A DNA stretch of 35,571 bases. It comes from Rhodospirillales bacterium. GTDB lineage: Bacteria > Pseudomonadota > Alphaproteobacteria > ATCC43930 > CGMCC-115725. The notes under the pieces were generated by a model, which was given only the letters and a program-made list of their open reading frames with translations, ran no database searches and was not told the DNA's origin. The translations under genes and the position numbers were made by a program. Positions within the stretch are counted from its first letter, which is position 1, and each line of letters opens with the position of its first letter. Of the stretch, positions 10,234 through 18,638 are shown piece after piece. The stretch is from NCBI GenBank assembly GCA_028288725.1, contig JAQGIC010000059.1, positions 1-35,571 on the forward strand, written 5' to 3'.

Positions 10234-11124
10234 ATGGACGATCCCTATAAAATTCTGGGTGTCGAACGCGACGCCAGCGCGGCCGCGATCCAGAAGGCCT
10301 ATCGCAAGCTGGCGAAGCTGCATCACCCGGACCTCAATCCCGGCAAGCCCGAGGCCGAGGCGAAGTTCAAGGAAATCTCGGCGGCGAGCGCGCTGTTGTC
10401 CGATCCGGAAAAGCGCGCGGCCTACGACCGGGGCGAGATCGATGCCGAGGGGACGCCGCAGGCGCCGCGCGGCTTCTATCGCGACCATGGCGACCGCGCG
10501 GACCGCACGAAATATCAGTCGGGGCCGTCGTTCGACGACGAGGATCTGGAAAGCCTGTTCCGCAACGCCTTCGGTGGGCGGCCGCGCGGCGGCTTCGCCC
10601 TGCGCGGCGCGGACCTGCATTTCACCCTGTCGGTCGGGTTCGTCGAGGCAGCCAAGGGCGGCGTCAAGCGGCTGACCCTGCCGGACGGCGGGACGCTCGA
10701 TGTCACGCTGCCGGCAGGCATCTCGGACAACCAGATCCTGCGGCTCAAAGGCAAGGGGCAGGCGGGCGTGGGCGGCGGTCCGGCCGGCGATGCGCTGATC
10801 GAAATCAGCGTCAATCCGCATCCGTTCTTCCGGCGCGAGGGCAAGGACGTGATCGTCGAACTGCCGGTGACGATCCAGGAAGCCGTGCTCGGCGCCAAGA
10901 TCCGCGTGCCGACCATCGACGGCACGGTCAACTTGACGATCGCGCCGCGGTCGAACAGCGGCACGCGGCTGCGGCTCAAGGATCGCGGCATCGCCGGCGG
11001 CCATCAATACGTCGTGCTGAAGATCGTGCTCCCGCCGGCAGAGGAGCCGGGGCTGGCGGCGTTCCTCGCCGATTGGAAGCCGGTTCACCCCTTCAATCCA
11101 CGGGCGGGAATGGAGCAATCATGA
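10234..11124 (+). CDS. cbpA: CbpA-like J-domain co-chaperone
   Basis: A 296-residue DnaJ-class protein. The J domain occupies about residues 1-66 with the HPD tripeptide at 31-33, which stimulates the Hsp70 ATPase. A linker follows and then two DnaJ C-terminal substrate-binding domains. There is no cysteine-rich zinc domain, which with the adjacent cbpM gene marks CbpA and not DnaJ. The frame is open upstream to 10117, but ATG 10234 (MDDPYKILGV) begins exactly at the conserved J domain and is chosen. The end overlaps cbpM by ATGA. Confidence 0.94.
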   Translation: MDDPYKILGVERDASAAAIQKAYRKLAKLHHPDLNPGKPEAEAKFKEISAASALLSDPEKRAAYDRGEIDAEGTPQAPRGFYRDHGDRADRTKYQSGPSFDDEDLESLFRNAFGGRPRGGFALRGADLHFTLSVGFVEAAKGGVKRLTLPDGGTLDVTLPAGISDNQILRLKGKGQAGVGGGPAGDALIEISVNPHPFFRREGKDVIVELPVTIQEAVLGAKIRVPTIDGTVNLTIAPRSNSGTRLRLKDRGIAGGHQYVVLKIVLPPAEEPGLAAFLADWKPVHPFNPRAGMEQS

Positions 11125-11441
11125 TGCGGCTCGACCTGGTCGTCGCGGAATTCCCGGATCTCGAACTTGTCGAGCTGACCGGCTGGATCGAGCAGGGTTG
11201 GGTCCGGCCGGGGCCGGACGGCGCCTTCGAGACCATCGATATCGCCCGGGTAGGCCTGATCTACGATCTTCGCCGTAGCCTGGGCATGGCGGAAGATGCC
11301 GTGCCCATGATCCTGTCATTGCTCGACCAGGTCTATGATCTGCGCGCGACCTTGAAGGCCGTCTCGGCGGCACTGGACACGCAGCCGCCGGAAGTTCGCG
11401 CGGCCGTGCTGGCCGCCATGGCGGGCGCCGCCGCCCCTTGA
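11121..11441 (+). CDS. cbpM: CbpM-like chaperone modulator
   Basis: A 106-residue protein of the CbpM/MerR-2 type, which in Escherichia coli binds the CbpA J domain and inhibits it. The N-terminal part (ELVELTGWIEQGWVRP) has the winged-helix look of the family, followed by DIARVGLIYDLRRSLGM and an amphipathic C-terminal helix. The start is ATG 11121, overlapping the cbpA stop. Identification rests on this pattern together with the cbpA partnership. Confidence 0.85.
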   Translation: MMRLDLVVAEFPDLELVELTGWIEQGWVRPGPDGAFETIDIARVGLIYDLRRSLGMAEDAVPMILSLLDQVYDLRATLKAVSAALDTQPPEVRAAVLAAMAGAAAP

Positions 11442-11464
11442 TCGGAGCGGCGGTCTGTCGCCGG

Positions 11465-11599
11465 CTACTTGTCGCGGGACGGTTTGGCTTTCGAAGGCGG
11501 TTCGGAGAAGGGGGAGACCGACACGGTCGCGGCCTTCTTGTTCTTGTCCGCCTTCGGCTTCTTGACTTCGCGATTGCTCTTCTTCTGACCTTTGGCCAC
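11465..11599 (-). CDS. Small lysine-rich protein (44 aa), GTG start
   Basis: A short minus-strand frame starting GTG at 11599 with GGGAGA about 7 bases upstream. It encodes MAKGQKKSNREVKKPKADKN and then a lysine/proline/serine-rich tail ending in SRDK. Small highly basic proteins opening MAKGQ..SNREKKKPK are common in alphaproteobacteria and have no assigned function, as far as I recall. The composition and the good ribosome binding site argue for a real gene despite the size. It is convergent with cbpM and sits downstream of the protease gene on the same strand. A nucleic-acid or ribosome contact is possible but unsupported. Confidence 0.72.
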   Translation of the reverse strand: MAKGQKKSNREVKKPKADKNKKAATVSVSPFSEPPSKAKPSRDK

Positions 11600-11721
11600 C
11601 TGATGTCTCCCTTTTAAACTGGGACGGGGCCGGCGTCATGCCACCGCCGAAAGTGCGACGCTAGCACGCGCCGGGGATTGTCCCGTGCGATATTACGCCA
11701 CTGGAGCCTTACCGCGATTAA

Positions 11722-11748
11722 GACATGAGGCCGAGCAGGCCTCATGTC
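11722..11748 (-). terminator. Perfect 11-bp hairpin after the DegP-like gene
   Basis: GACATGAGGCC and GGCCTCATGTC form a perfect 11-bp stem with loop GAGCA. It begins 9 bases beyond the protease stop. Read on the minus strand it is followed by TTAAT, a weak T tract, so it fits a terminator of the protease transcript and would also insulate the small gene beyond it. Confidence 0.7.
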
Positions 11749-11756
11749 ATCGCGGG

Positions 11757-13289
11757 CTAGCCGGCATCGGGCTTCTGCGGCAACGCGATGAAGCTTTCGG
11801 CGCCATGGCGATCGACCAGCAGCAGGATCGGCCTCGACGGGGTCTTTTCGGCCGCGGCGAGCAGGGTCTTCGCATCGTCCGGTCCCCCCACGGCCTGACC
11901 ATCGATCTTCTCGATCACGTCGCCGCCTTCCAGGCCGATGTCGTCGGCGGCACTGCCGTTCTCCACATGGGTGATGATCGCGCCGGTCGCGTCATGACCC
12001 AGATGCAATCGGCTGCGGATCGCGGGATTGAGCGAGGACAGCGTCATGCCCAATGCCGCCTCTTCGCTTTGCTGGTCGTCGCCGCTGCCGCCGCCGTCGG
12101 CGGAGGCCATCTTGGTTTCGTCGAGATGGCCGACCGTCGCGTCCAATTCGATCGGCTTGCCCTGGCGCAAGACGGCCAGATGTACGCTCTTGCCGGCGGC
12201 CGTGTCCGCGATCATGCGCGGCAGATCGCGGGTCTTGGCGACCGGCTTGCCGTTCACCTGCCGGACGACGTCGCCGACCTTGATGCCCGCCTTGGCCGCC
12301 GGGCCGTCACGGGTCACGGCCGCGACCAGGGCGCCCTGCGGGCCATCCTCCGGAATGCCGATCGCGGCGGCCAGATCCGGCGTCACCTGCTGGATCTCGA
12401 CGCCCAGATAGCCGCGGTCGACATGGCCGCTCGTCTTGATCTGATCGATCACCGCCTTCGCCGTATCGGACGGGATGTCGAAGGCGATGCCGACATTGCC
12501 GCCGTTCGGCGAAAAGATCGCCGTGTTGATGCCGATCACATGGCCGGCCAAGTCGAAGGTCGGCCCGCCGGAATTGCCGCGGTTCACCGCCGCATCGATC
12601 TGCAGGTAGTCGACGTAACTGGAATTGTCGATCGAGCGGCCGCGGGCGGACACGATGCCCTTGGTCACGGTGCCGCCGAGCCCGAACGGGTTGCCGACCG
12701 CCATGACCCAATCGCCGACGCGCTCCTGATCGCTATCGCCCCATTGCACGTAGGGCAGGGGCTTCGGCGCGTCGATCTTCAGGAGCGCCAGATCGGTCTT
12801 GGCGTCCTTGCCGACGATCTTGGCCTTGTGCTCGCTGCCGTCCTGGAACACGACCGTGACCTTGGCCGCATCGCCGACGACATGGTTGTTGGTCACGACA
12901 TAGCCGCTCGGATCGAGGATGAAGCCCGATCCCAGCGCCATCATCTGGGGTTGGGGGCCAGGCGGCTGGCGGCCGTGCTGCTGCTGTTCGAAGAAGCGAC
13001 GCAGCATGTCGTCGAACGGCGTGCCGCCGGGGCCGCCCTGTTGCGGCTGGTCGTCAGGCGCTTCGTCGTCGGCGGCCGGGGCGGCACCGGCCTTTTCGAC
13101 GACCGAGATATTGACGACAGCGGGCATCACCTTCTCGACCATGGGGGCAAAGCTGGGCAGTTGTTCCTGGGTGGGATCGCTGCCCTGCGCGAGGGCCGAC
13201 GCCATCGGGCCGACGGCCAGCGCCGTCGAAACACCGAGCAGCATCGCCAGGCGCAGCGTTGGGCGCTTCGTCTTAGGTTGGCTCATCAT
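11757..13289 (-). CDS. degP: Periplasmic serine protease, DegP/MucD (HtrA) family
   Basis: A 510-residue HtrA protease/chaperone that degrades misfolded envelope proteins. There is an N-terminal signal peptide (hydrophobic to ALAQ, about residue 35), then a trypsin-like domain with the triad H136 (TNNHVV), D166 (TDLALL) and S240 (RGNSGGP). Two PDZ domains follow at about 295-385 and 415-505. A Gln/Gly/Pro-rich LA-loop region (80-115) and an acidic Gly/Ser linker (395-410) are typical. ATG 13289 is chosen: CGAGGA lies 7 bases upstream; GTG 13292 and ATG 13286 are possible alternatives. The C-terminus lies just past PDZ2. Confidence 0.94.
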   Translation of the reverse strand: MMSQPKTKRPTLRLAMLLGVSTALAVGPMASALAQGSDPTQEQLPSFAPMVEKVMPAVVNISVVEKAGAAPAADDEAPDDQPQQGGPGGTPFDDMLRRFFEQQQHGRQPPGPQPQMMALGSGFILDPSGYVVTNNHVVGDAAKVTVVFQDGSEHKAKIVGKDAKTDLALLKIDAPKPLPYVQWGDSDQERVGDWVMAVGNPFGLGGTVTKGIVSARGRSIDNSSYVDYLQIDAAVNRGNSGGPTFDLAGHVIGINTAIFSPNGGNVGIAFDIPSDTAKAVIDQIKTSGHVDRGYLGVEIQQVTPDLAAAIGIPEDGPQGALVAAVTRDGPAAKAGIKVGDVVRQVNGKPVAKTRDLPRMIADTAAGKSVHLAVLRQGKPIELDATVGHLDETKMASADGGGSGDDQQSEEAALGMTLSSLNPAIRSRLHLGHDATGAIITHVENGSAADDIGLEGGDVIEKIDGQAVGGPDDAKTLLAAAEKTPSRPILLLVDRHGAESFIALPQKPDAG

Positions 13290-13360
13290 CACACTATCCT
13301 CGAACCCGTGTTCACCGGATCAGGATGTGGCTAGTCAAGATTACGGGACATCCGGCTCCA

Positions 13361-13380
13361 GGATTAATAAGGTTTAATCC
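13361..13380. promoter_or_regulatory. Inverted repeat upstream of the DegP-like gene
   Basis: GGATTAA and TTAATCC are perfect 7-bp arms separated by TAAGGT, within the 215-base divergent region between the protease and PRC-barrel genes. The rest of the region is mixed sequence with a GC-rich patch (CCGGCCGGAACC). It may be an operator; no regulator can be named. Confidence 0.4.
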
Positions 13381-13504
13381 GCCGGCCGGAACCAACCGGT
13401 CGGTGCAGGCGTAAATAATTGACCGGCAAGTCTTTTGATCTTCATCGGTCGCGCGCGGGGAGTGGGGACGAAACCGGCTCCTTCACCGGATAAAGGTGGC
13501 CTCA

Positions 13505-14236
13505 ATGCTTCGAGATTCAGCCTTCGTCATCGGCCGGCACATTCAGGCGATCGATGGGCCGATCGGCTCCGTATCCGATCTTTTGTTCGACGACACGAGT
13601 TGGACGATTCGATGGGCGGTGATCGACACCGGATCCTGGCTGACCGGTCGGCGCGTTCTGCTGCCCCCGCAAAAGCTGTCGCCCGCACCGAACGATCCGG
13701 ATCGGTTCATCGTGCCCCTGACCTGTCGGCAGGTGAAGGCCAGCCCGTCCGAGGATGCGGACTTGCCGGTGTCGCGCCAGCACGAAACTCAGCTGTTCGG
13801 CTATTATCAGTGGGATCCCTATTGGCTGGGCGGCGTACCGGCTTTCGGCGGCACGCTGCCGATGATTCCGCCGATGGCCGACGATCTGAAGCTGGCCGAC
13901 GGAGACGAGCATCTGCGCAGCACGGTGCGCCTCAAGGACTATATCGTGCGGGCGACGGACGGCGAAATCGGCCATGTGGCCGACGTGCTGATCGATCCCG
14001 AGCGCTGGTCGATCCCGCTGTTGGAAATCGCGACGCGCAACTGGCTGCCCGGCCGCAAGGTGCTGCTGGCACCGGCGTTGGTCGAGGCGATCGACTGGTT
14101 CGAGCGCGCCGTTTCGTTCCGCCGCACCCGGGCCGAGATCCAGGCGAGCCCGGAGTATGATCCGTCGACACCGATCGATCGGGACCGGTTGCGTCTGCTC
14201 TATGGTCACTACGGTCTGCCGACCGAGTGGATCTGA
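13505..14236 (+). CDS. Two-copy PRC-barrel domain protein
   Basis: A 243-residue soluble protein made of two PRC-barrel units, at about residues 7-65 (IGRHIQAIDGPIGSVSDLLFD.. then GRRVLLPPQKL) and about 140-195 (DYIVRATDGEIGHVADVLID.. then GRKVLLAPALV). PRC barrels are small beta domains of the photosynthetic reaction centre H subunit and of the 16S processing factor RimM. Stand-alone tandem forms are common in alphaproteobacteria and are often linked to stress responses; their function is not known. ATG 13505 is preferred over GTG 13496 because AAAGGTGG lies about 5 bases before it. A perfect hairpin follows the stop. Confidence 0.85.
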   Translation: MLRDSAFVIGRHIQAIDGPIGSVSDLLFDDTSWTIRWAVIDTGSWLTGRRVLLPPQKLSPAPNDPDRFIVPLTCRQVKASPSEDADLPVSRQHETQLFGYYQWDPYWLGGVPAFGGTLPMIPPMADDLKLADGDEHLRSTVRLKDYIVRATDGEIGHVADVLIDPERWSIPLLEIATRNWLPGRKVLLAPALVEAIDWFERAVSFRRTRAEIQASPEYDPSTPIDRDRLRLLYGHYGLPTEWI

Positions 14237-14237
14237 C

Positions 14238-14268
14238 GAACGGCCGGACCCGACAGGTCCGGCCGTTC
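14238..14268. terminator. Perfect 13-bp hairpin between convergent genes
   Basis: GAACGGCCGGACC and GGTCCGGCCGTTC form a perfect 13-bp stem with loop CGACA. It lies one base after the PRC-barrel stop and five bases before the end of the convergent oxalate decarboxylase gene. It has no long T run on either side, but position and symmetry suit a bidirectional terminator. Confidence 0.75.
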
Positions 14269-14273
14269 TACCG

Positions 14274-15470
14274 TCAGGCCTTTGCGATATAGACCTTCGT
14301 CTTCGGAAAGTTGGCGAAGACCGCTTCGTCGACGCCGAAGTTGTTGGCGAGCAGATGCGGCGGGCTGGTGGCGATCCATTCGGAGATCGAGATCTCCTGA
14401 TAATGGCCATTGTCGAAGGTCAGCACGATCTCGCATTCATCGGTGCCGATATTCTGGACCGAGTGGCCGTAGCCCTGCGGAATATAGGCGACGTCGCCCG
14501 GACCGAAATCGGCGGTGCTCATGCGGCCGCCGGACCCGAACAGGGTGACCCGCGCGTGGCCCTTGGCATAGTACTGCCATTCATTGGCATTGGGATGCCA
14601 ATGCAGTTCGCGCAATGCGCCGGCCTTCAGCTTCATGATGCCGCCGGCCATGGTCGACGAGATCGGGAAATCGTTGATCGTCGCCAGATGCACGCTTCCG
14701 CCCGGGAAGTCTTGGGTCGGCTTCTGCTGCATCAGCTTGTAGCGGTGCGTGTTGGGCGAGACCTTGTTGTTGATCTCTTGGGCCGCCGGCGAATCGAGCG
14801 GGATCACCTTGCCCTGCATGATGTAGGTCTCGCCCTTCGGGAAATTGGCGAAGGTCGCGGCCGGCACGCCGAAAACCTGGGACAAGAGCTTAGGATCGAT
14901 CAGGCTGGTCCAGTCGGTGATGCTGAACGTGCCGTGCTCCGAGAAATTGCCATTGTCGAACGACAGGATGAAATGGCAGGGCTCGGTGCCGATCGTCTGG
15001 ATCGAATGCCCATGTCCGCGCGGAAAGAACCAGACGTCGCCCGGTCCGAAATTCAGGACTTCCGTGGTGCCGTTCGGATCGATCACGGTCGTCTGGCAAC
15101 GGCCGTCGAGCACATAGGCCCATTCGGCCGCGATCGCGTGCCAATGCAGCTCCCGCGACGCGCCGGGGTTCAGATACATATGCACGCCGGCGATGCCGGT
15201 CGAAATCGGGAAGTGATGGGCCGTCGCTTCGCGTGCCCAGCCACCCGACGTGATTTTGGGCTCGGAGGCGTCGATCCCGTATTTGAACGCGATCGGCTCT
15301 TCCGTCTTGTGCGGCACCACGACCTGGCCGTCGGCGCCGGGCGAGACATCGTGGCCGAAAGCATGGGCGGTACCCGTCGGGGCGGCGCCGTCGCTTGCCT
15401 TGGATGCCAGCAGGCCCGCGGCACCGAGCGCAAGCCCGCCTAGAATCTGGCGGCGATTGGCTGTGGTCAT
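14274..15470 (-). CDS. oxdC: Tat-exported bicupin oxalate decarboxylase
   Basis: A 398-residue bicupin that should convert oxalate to formate and CO2 with manganese. A Tat signal is visible (NRRQILGGLALGAAGLLASKA), so it acts outside the cytoplasm. Cupin 1 has H109, H111, E116 and H155 as metal ligands with R106; cupin 2 has H290, H292, E297, H336 and R287. The lid loop that carries the proton-donor glutamate, SENST in Bacillus OxdC, reads SEHGT here (177-181). E178 is therefore kept, which favours decarboxylase over oxidase activity. ATG 15470 is chosen because GGGAGG lies 9 bases upstream; two earlier ATGs crowd that site. No formate-using or oxalate-transport gene is adjacent. Confidence 0.9.
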   Translation of the reverse strand: MTTANRRQILGGLALGAAGLLASKASDGAAPTGTAHAFGHDVSPGADGQVVVPHKTEEPIAFKYGIDASEPKITSGGWAREATAHHFPISTGIAGVHMYLNPGASRELHWHAIAAEWAYVLDGRCQTTVIDPNGTTEVLNFGPGDVWFFPRGHGHSIQTIGTEPCHFILSFDNGNFSEHGTFSITDWTSLIDPKLLSQVFGVPAATFANFPKGETYIMQGKVIPLDSPAAQEINNKVSPNTHRYKLMQQKPTQDFPGGSVHLATINDFPISSTMAGGIMKLKAGALRELHWHPNANEWQYYAKGHARVTLFGSGGRMSTADFGPGDVAYIPQGYGHSVQNIGTDECEIVLTFDNGHYQEISISEWIATSPPHLLANNFGVDEAVFANFPKTKVYIAKA

Positions 15471-16082
15471 GGTCATCATCCTCCCATTTCTTGCGACTAC
15501 GACGTTGTTCGTCGCACGCGAATGCTGCAAAGCATCGCCAGCAATCGGAGAGAGCGTCAATTCCATCCTGCAAGGATTGCGATCGATTCTTTCTATCTCG
15601 CGATAGCAAAAATCTTTGGTCAGATAGAATGGCGGGCGCGAAGCCAGGAAATCCTAAGCGAATCAATAGACAAGGTATCGCGTTTTGACTGCAGCAATTT
15701 GTCCGTTGTTTTCCGCCGGTTGAAAAAACGCGCCTCCTCAATTCTCACTCGGAAAATTCGAGCGGTGAACGGTATTGAGCGATGCGGGGCGAGTCGGCGG
15801 ATCAGGCGGCTTGAAGCATCGGAAACGCCGCGCCGCCGCCTTTCCCGATTATTGCGTCGCCTTTCCCGATGATTGCGTCCCGTTACAGGAAATTTCTGGC
15901 TCGGGAGGAATTTCCGGCAGCGCCCATACCATCGCGGGCTGTGGCGGCGATGCGTGAAGCCGAGCGTTACCAAATTTCCGGCCGGCGCCCCGGGAAGCAA
16001 GAGCAGGCGCGCCGGAAGCGCGGTTAGTGTCGCCTGCTGGGGAGATTTCGCCGGATATCCGGACAATCGATAGAGAGATGCA
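15471..16082. other. 612-base divergent region between oxalate decarboxylase and autotransporter
   Basis: No gene is supported here. Near the decarboxylase side there are two alternative pairings: a short hairpin CTATC-TCGC-GATAG (15593-15606) nested in arms TTCTATCT (15591-15598) and AGATAGAA (15622-15629). In the middle lies a 21-bp tandem duplication, listed separately. The autotransporter ribosome binding site AGAGAG lies at about 16072-16078. Small frames in this stretch show no family features. Confidence 0.55.
15838..15879. repeat. 21-bp tandem repeat, two copies
   Basis: Two adjacent 21-bp units, 15838-15858 and 15859-15879, differ at one base (GCCTTTCCCGAT, T or G, ATTGCGTC). They lie about 205 bases upstream of the autotransporter start. 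They could be paired binding sites in its promoter region or a chance duplication. Confidence 0.65.
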
Positions 16083-18638
16083 ATGGGACGAATTTGGGGG
16101 AATTTGGGGGTTGGTTTCGCCGTGGGTGCATGGCTGGCGGCACTGCCGGCATTTGCCGACACCGACACGATCACCGTGCCCGGCGGCCAGACGCAGACCC
16201 AGGCGAGCCAGATCGCCGACGACGCCACAGCCGTGAACGTGGTCGTGACCGGCGGCGGCACTGTGGTTCTGTCGAACGCGGCGAACAGCTATACCGGCGG
16301 CACGACCGTCAACGGCGGCAGCACGCTGCAGGTGACGGTGGACGGCAATCTGGGCGCCGCCGCCGGCGCCATCACGCTCGGCGACAGCAGTGCGGCGACG
16401 ACCGGTGCGACATCGGCAAACCTCGGCACGCTCGACCTCTCGACCGGAACCGCCGCCGTCACCTCGGCCCGGGGCATCGTGCTCGACGCCGGCGGCGGGA
16501 CGATCGTCGCCGGCGCCAACCCCTGGACGCTCAGCGGGGCGATCTCGGGCGCCGGCCTGTTCACCGTCACCGGGGGCGGCACGCTCGTCCTCAGCGGCGC
16601 CAACAGCTTCTCCGGCGGCGTAACGGTCCTCGACGGCAGCGTGCTCAAGGTCTCGCTGCCGACCAATCTGTCCAGCGGCACCATCACGCTGGGCGACAGC
16701 ACGAGCCACGGTACGCTCGATCTGACCGGGACGACCGCGATCCAGACCGCATTCAACGCCGTCCTCGTCAATGCCGGCGGCGGCACGATCACGACCGGTC
16801 CGGACGACTGGGCGCTCAGCGGGATCATCTCCGGCACCGGCCGTCTGACCGTCGACGGCACCGGCCTGCTGACGCCCACGGGCACCAATACCTATACCGG
16901 CGGGACGACCATCTCCGGCGGCGCCACCGTCATCATCTCGGCCGACGCCCAGCTGGGTGCCACCAGCGGCGGGGTCCAATTGGGCGATGCCTCCGGCAGC
17001 GGCACGCTGGAGCTGACCAGCGCCGCCGCCGTCACCAGTGCGCTATCGCTGACGCTCGGCGCCGGCGGCGGCGTGCTCGACGTCACATCCGCGGCCTGGA
17101 CCATCGCCAATCCGATCTCCGGCAGCGGCGGTTTGACCTTGAGCGGTACCGGCACGCTGATTCTCGACGGGGCCAACAGCTACACGGGCGACACCACGGT
17201 CAATGGCGGCACGCTCGAACTCGGCGGCACCAGCGCCAGCCTGGCCGGCAATGCGATCGTCGCGTCGGGCGGCGTGCTGACCGGCTTCGGCACCGTGTTC
17301 GGCAGAGTGACCAACAGCGGTTTCGTCGCGCCCGGCCAGGGATCGGCCATCGGTACCCTGACGGTCGGCTCCTATAGCCAGAGCAGCACCGGCACGCTGG
17401 CGATCCTGGTGACGCCGACCGGCGCGTCCGAACTCAAGGTCGGCGGCACGGCCAACCTTGCCGGCACCTTGCGGCTTCTGCTCAACGGTCAGCTCCATGC
17501 CACGACCTATCAGCTGCTCAGCGCCGGCACGGTCAGCGGCACCTTCGCCACGGTCAGCGACACGCTCAGCGCGGCGCTGGCACAGCAGATCGTCTACACG
17601 CCGACGGCGGTCGATCTGGTGATCACCCAGCTGACCACCCTGCCGGAAAATCCGACGCTGTTCAGCGAAATCGAATCGGCGGCGATCGATGGCGCCCAGA
17701 GCGCCAACAGCACGCTGCTGTCGCATCTGACCGGCATCAGGACCGGTGCCGCCGTCGATCAGATGTCGCTGGTCAACACGCCCAGCCATCGGGCCGGCTC
17801 CAGCGTCGGCAGTTCGCCCTATGGCGCCTGGGCGCAAGGGCAGGGCGGCTTCAGTTCGACCGGCGGCAGCGGTTCGGCGCCCGGATACAATGTCCATGGC
17901 GGCGGCTTCATGGCCGGCATCGATGCGCAGATCGGCCGGGGCGGCGTCATCGGTGCGGCGATCGGCTACGACATCACCTCGCTCAGCGAAAGCGGCGGCG
18001 CCTCCGCCACCATCGATACGCCGCGTGTCGCGGTCTATGGCGGCTACTGGTGGGGACCGCTGGCGTTCGACGGTACCGTCGGCCTGGGCATGCCTAGCCT
18101 GACCAGCGACCGGCCCGTCACCCAGACCGGCACGACTGCCGCCGCGTCCTATGTCGGCAACGAGATCACGGCGGCGGCCCAGGTCAGCAGCACATTCAGC
18201 ATGGGCGACTACGCCATCACCCCGGCGGTCGGCGCGCAATATGCGCGGCTCAGCCTGCATAGCTTCAGCGAAAACGGCGCCGGCGGCTACGACCTGGACG
18301 GGCCGGCGAGCACGACCGACTCGCTCCGCCCGTTCGTCGCCGCCACCGCCTCGACCCGCTTCTTCCTCGATGCGCGCATAGTGTTGGAGCCGACGGTGCG
18401 GATCGCCTATTCCGAGGAGGCGCTCAGCAACAGCCGTCAGGTCGCGATCCAGCCGGCCGGCGACAACACGACCTTCCAGTTCAGCGGCGTGAAGCCGTCG
18501 CGCGGCGAGGGCAGCGTCGATGCCGGGCTGCTGCTCGAGACCAGCCACAATCTGGGCTTCTTCACCAATGCGGCAGTGGTCGGGCTCGGCAACACCAGCG
18601 GCGTCAAATTGGACGCCGGGATGCGTTACCGGTTCTAG
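16083..18638 (+). CDS. Type Va autotransporter with PATR beta-strand repeats
   Basis: An 851-residue surface protein. A signal peptide ends at about residue 25 (LPAFA). The passenger, about 26-570, is rich in Gly, Thr and Ser and predicts a beta-helix. Four passenger-associated repeats of the form N-[ST]-[YF]-[TS]-G-x-T-x-x-x-G-G lie near residues 68, 174, 268 and 366, about 100 apart. The C-terminal 12-stranded barrel domain begins near 575 (SPYGAWAQGQGG) and ends in RYRF with the terminal aromatic residue needed for Bam-dependent insertion. No protease or lipase motif was seen in the passenger, so adhesion is the default guess. The start is ATG 16083 after AGAGAG. A repeat element begins at its stop codon. 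Confidence 0.9.
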   Translation: MGRIWGNLGVGFAVGAWLAALPAFADTDTITVPGGQTQTQASQIADDATAVNVVVTGGGTVVLSNAANSYTGGTTVNGGSTLQVTVDGNLGAAAGAITLGDSSAATTGATSANLGTLDLSTGTAAVTSARGIVLDAGGGTIVAGANPWTLSGAISGAGLFTVTGGGTLVLSGANSFSGGVTVLDGSVLKVSLPTNLSSGTITLGDSTSHGTLDLTGTTAIQTAFNAVLVNAGGGTITTGPDDWALSGIISGTGRLTVDGTGLLTPTGTNTYTGGTTISGGATVIISADAQLGATSGGVQLGDASGSGTLELTSAAAVTSALSLTLGAGGGVLDVTSAAWTIANPISGSGGLTLSGTGTLILDGANSYTGDTTVNGGTLELGGTSASLAGNAIVASGGVLTGFGTVFGRVTNSGFVAPGQGSAIGTLTVGSYSQSSTGTLAILVTPTGASELKVGGTANLAGTLRLLLNGQLHATTYQLLSAGTVSGTFATVSDTLSAALAQQIVYTPTAVDLVITQLTTLPENPTLFSEIESAAIDGAQSANSTLLSHLTGIRTGAAVDQMSLVNTPSHRAGSSVGSSPYGAWAQGQGGFSSTGGSGSAPGYNVHGGGFMAGIDAQIGRGGVIGAAIGYDITSLSESGGASATIDTPRVAVYGGYWWGPLAFDGTVGLGMPSLTSDRPVTQTGTTAAASYVGNEITAAAQVSSTFSMGDYAITPAVGAQYARLSLHSFSENGAGGYDLDGPASTTDSLRPFVAATASTRFFLDARIVLEPTVRIAYSEEALSNSRQVAIQPAGDNTTFQFSGVKPSRGEGSVDAGLLLETSHNLGFFTNAAVVGLGNTSGVKLDAGMRYRF

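Noticed and set aside
17043-18548. 501-codon minus-strand frame opposite the autotransporter
   Set aside because: It is Ala/Arg/Asp-rich antisense sequence; the plus-strand protein has a signal peptide, repeats and a barrel with the right C-terminus.
16083-18638. Repetitive Gly/Thr-rich DNA considered as a CRISPR or tandem-repeat array
   Set aside because: The repeats are degenerate protein-level PATR units about 100 residues apart, not exact DNA repeats with spacers.
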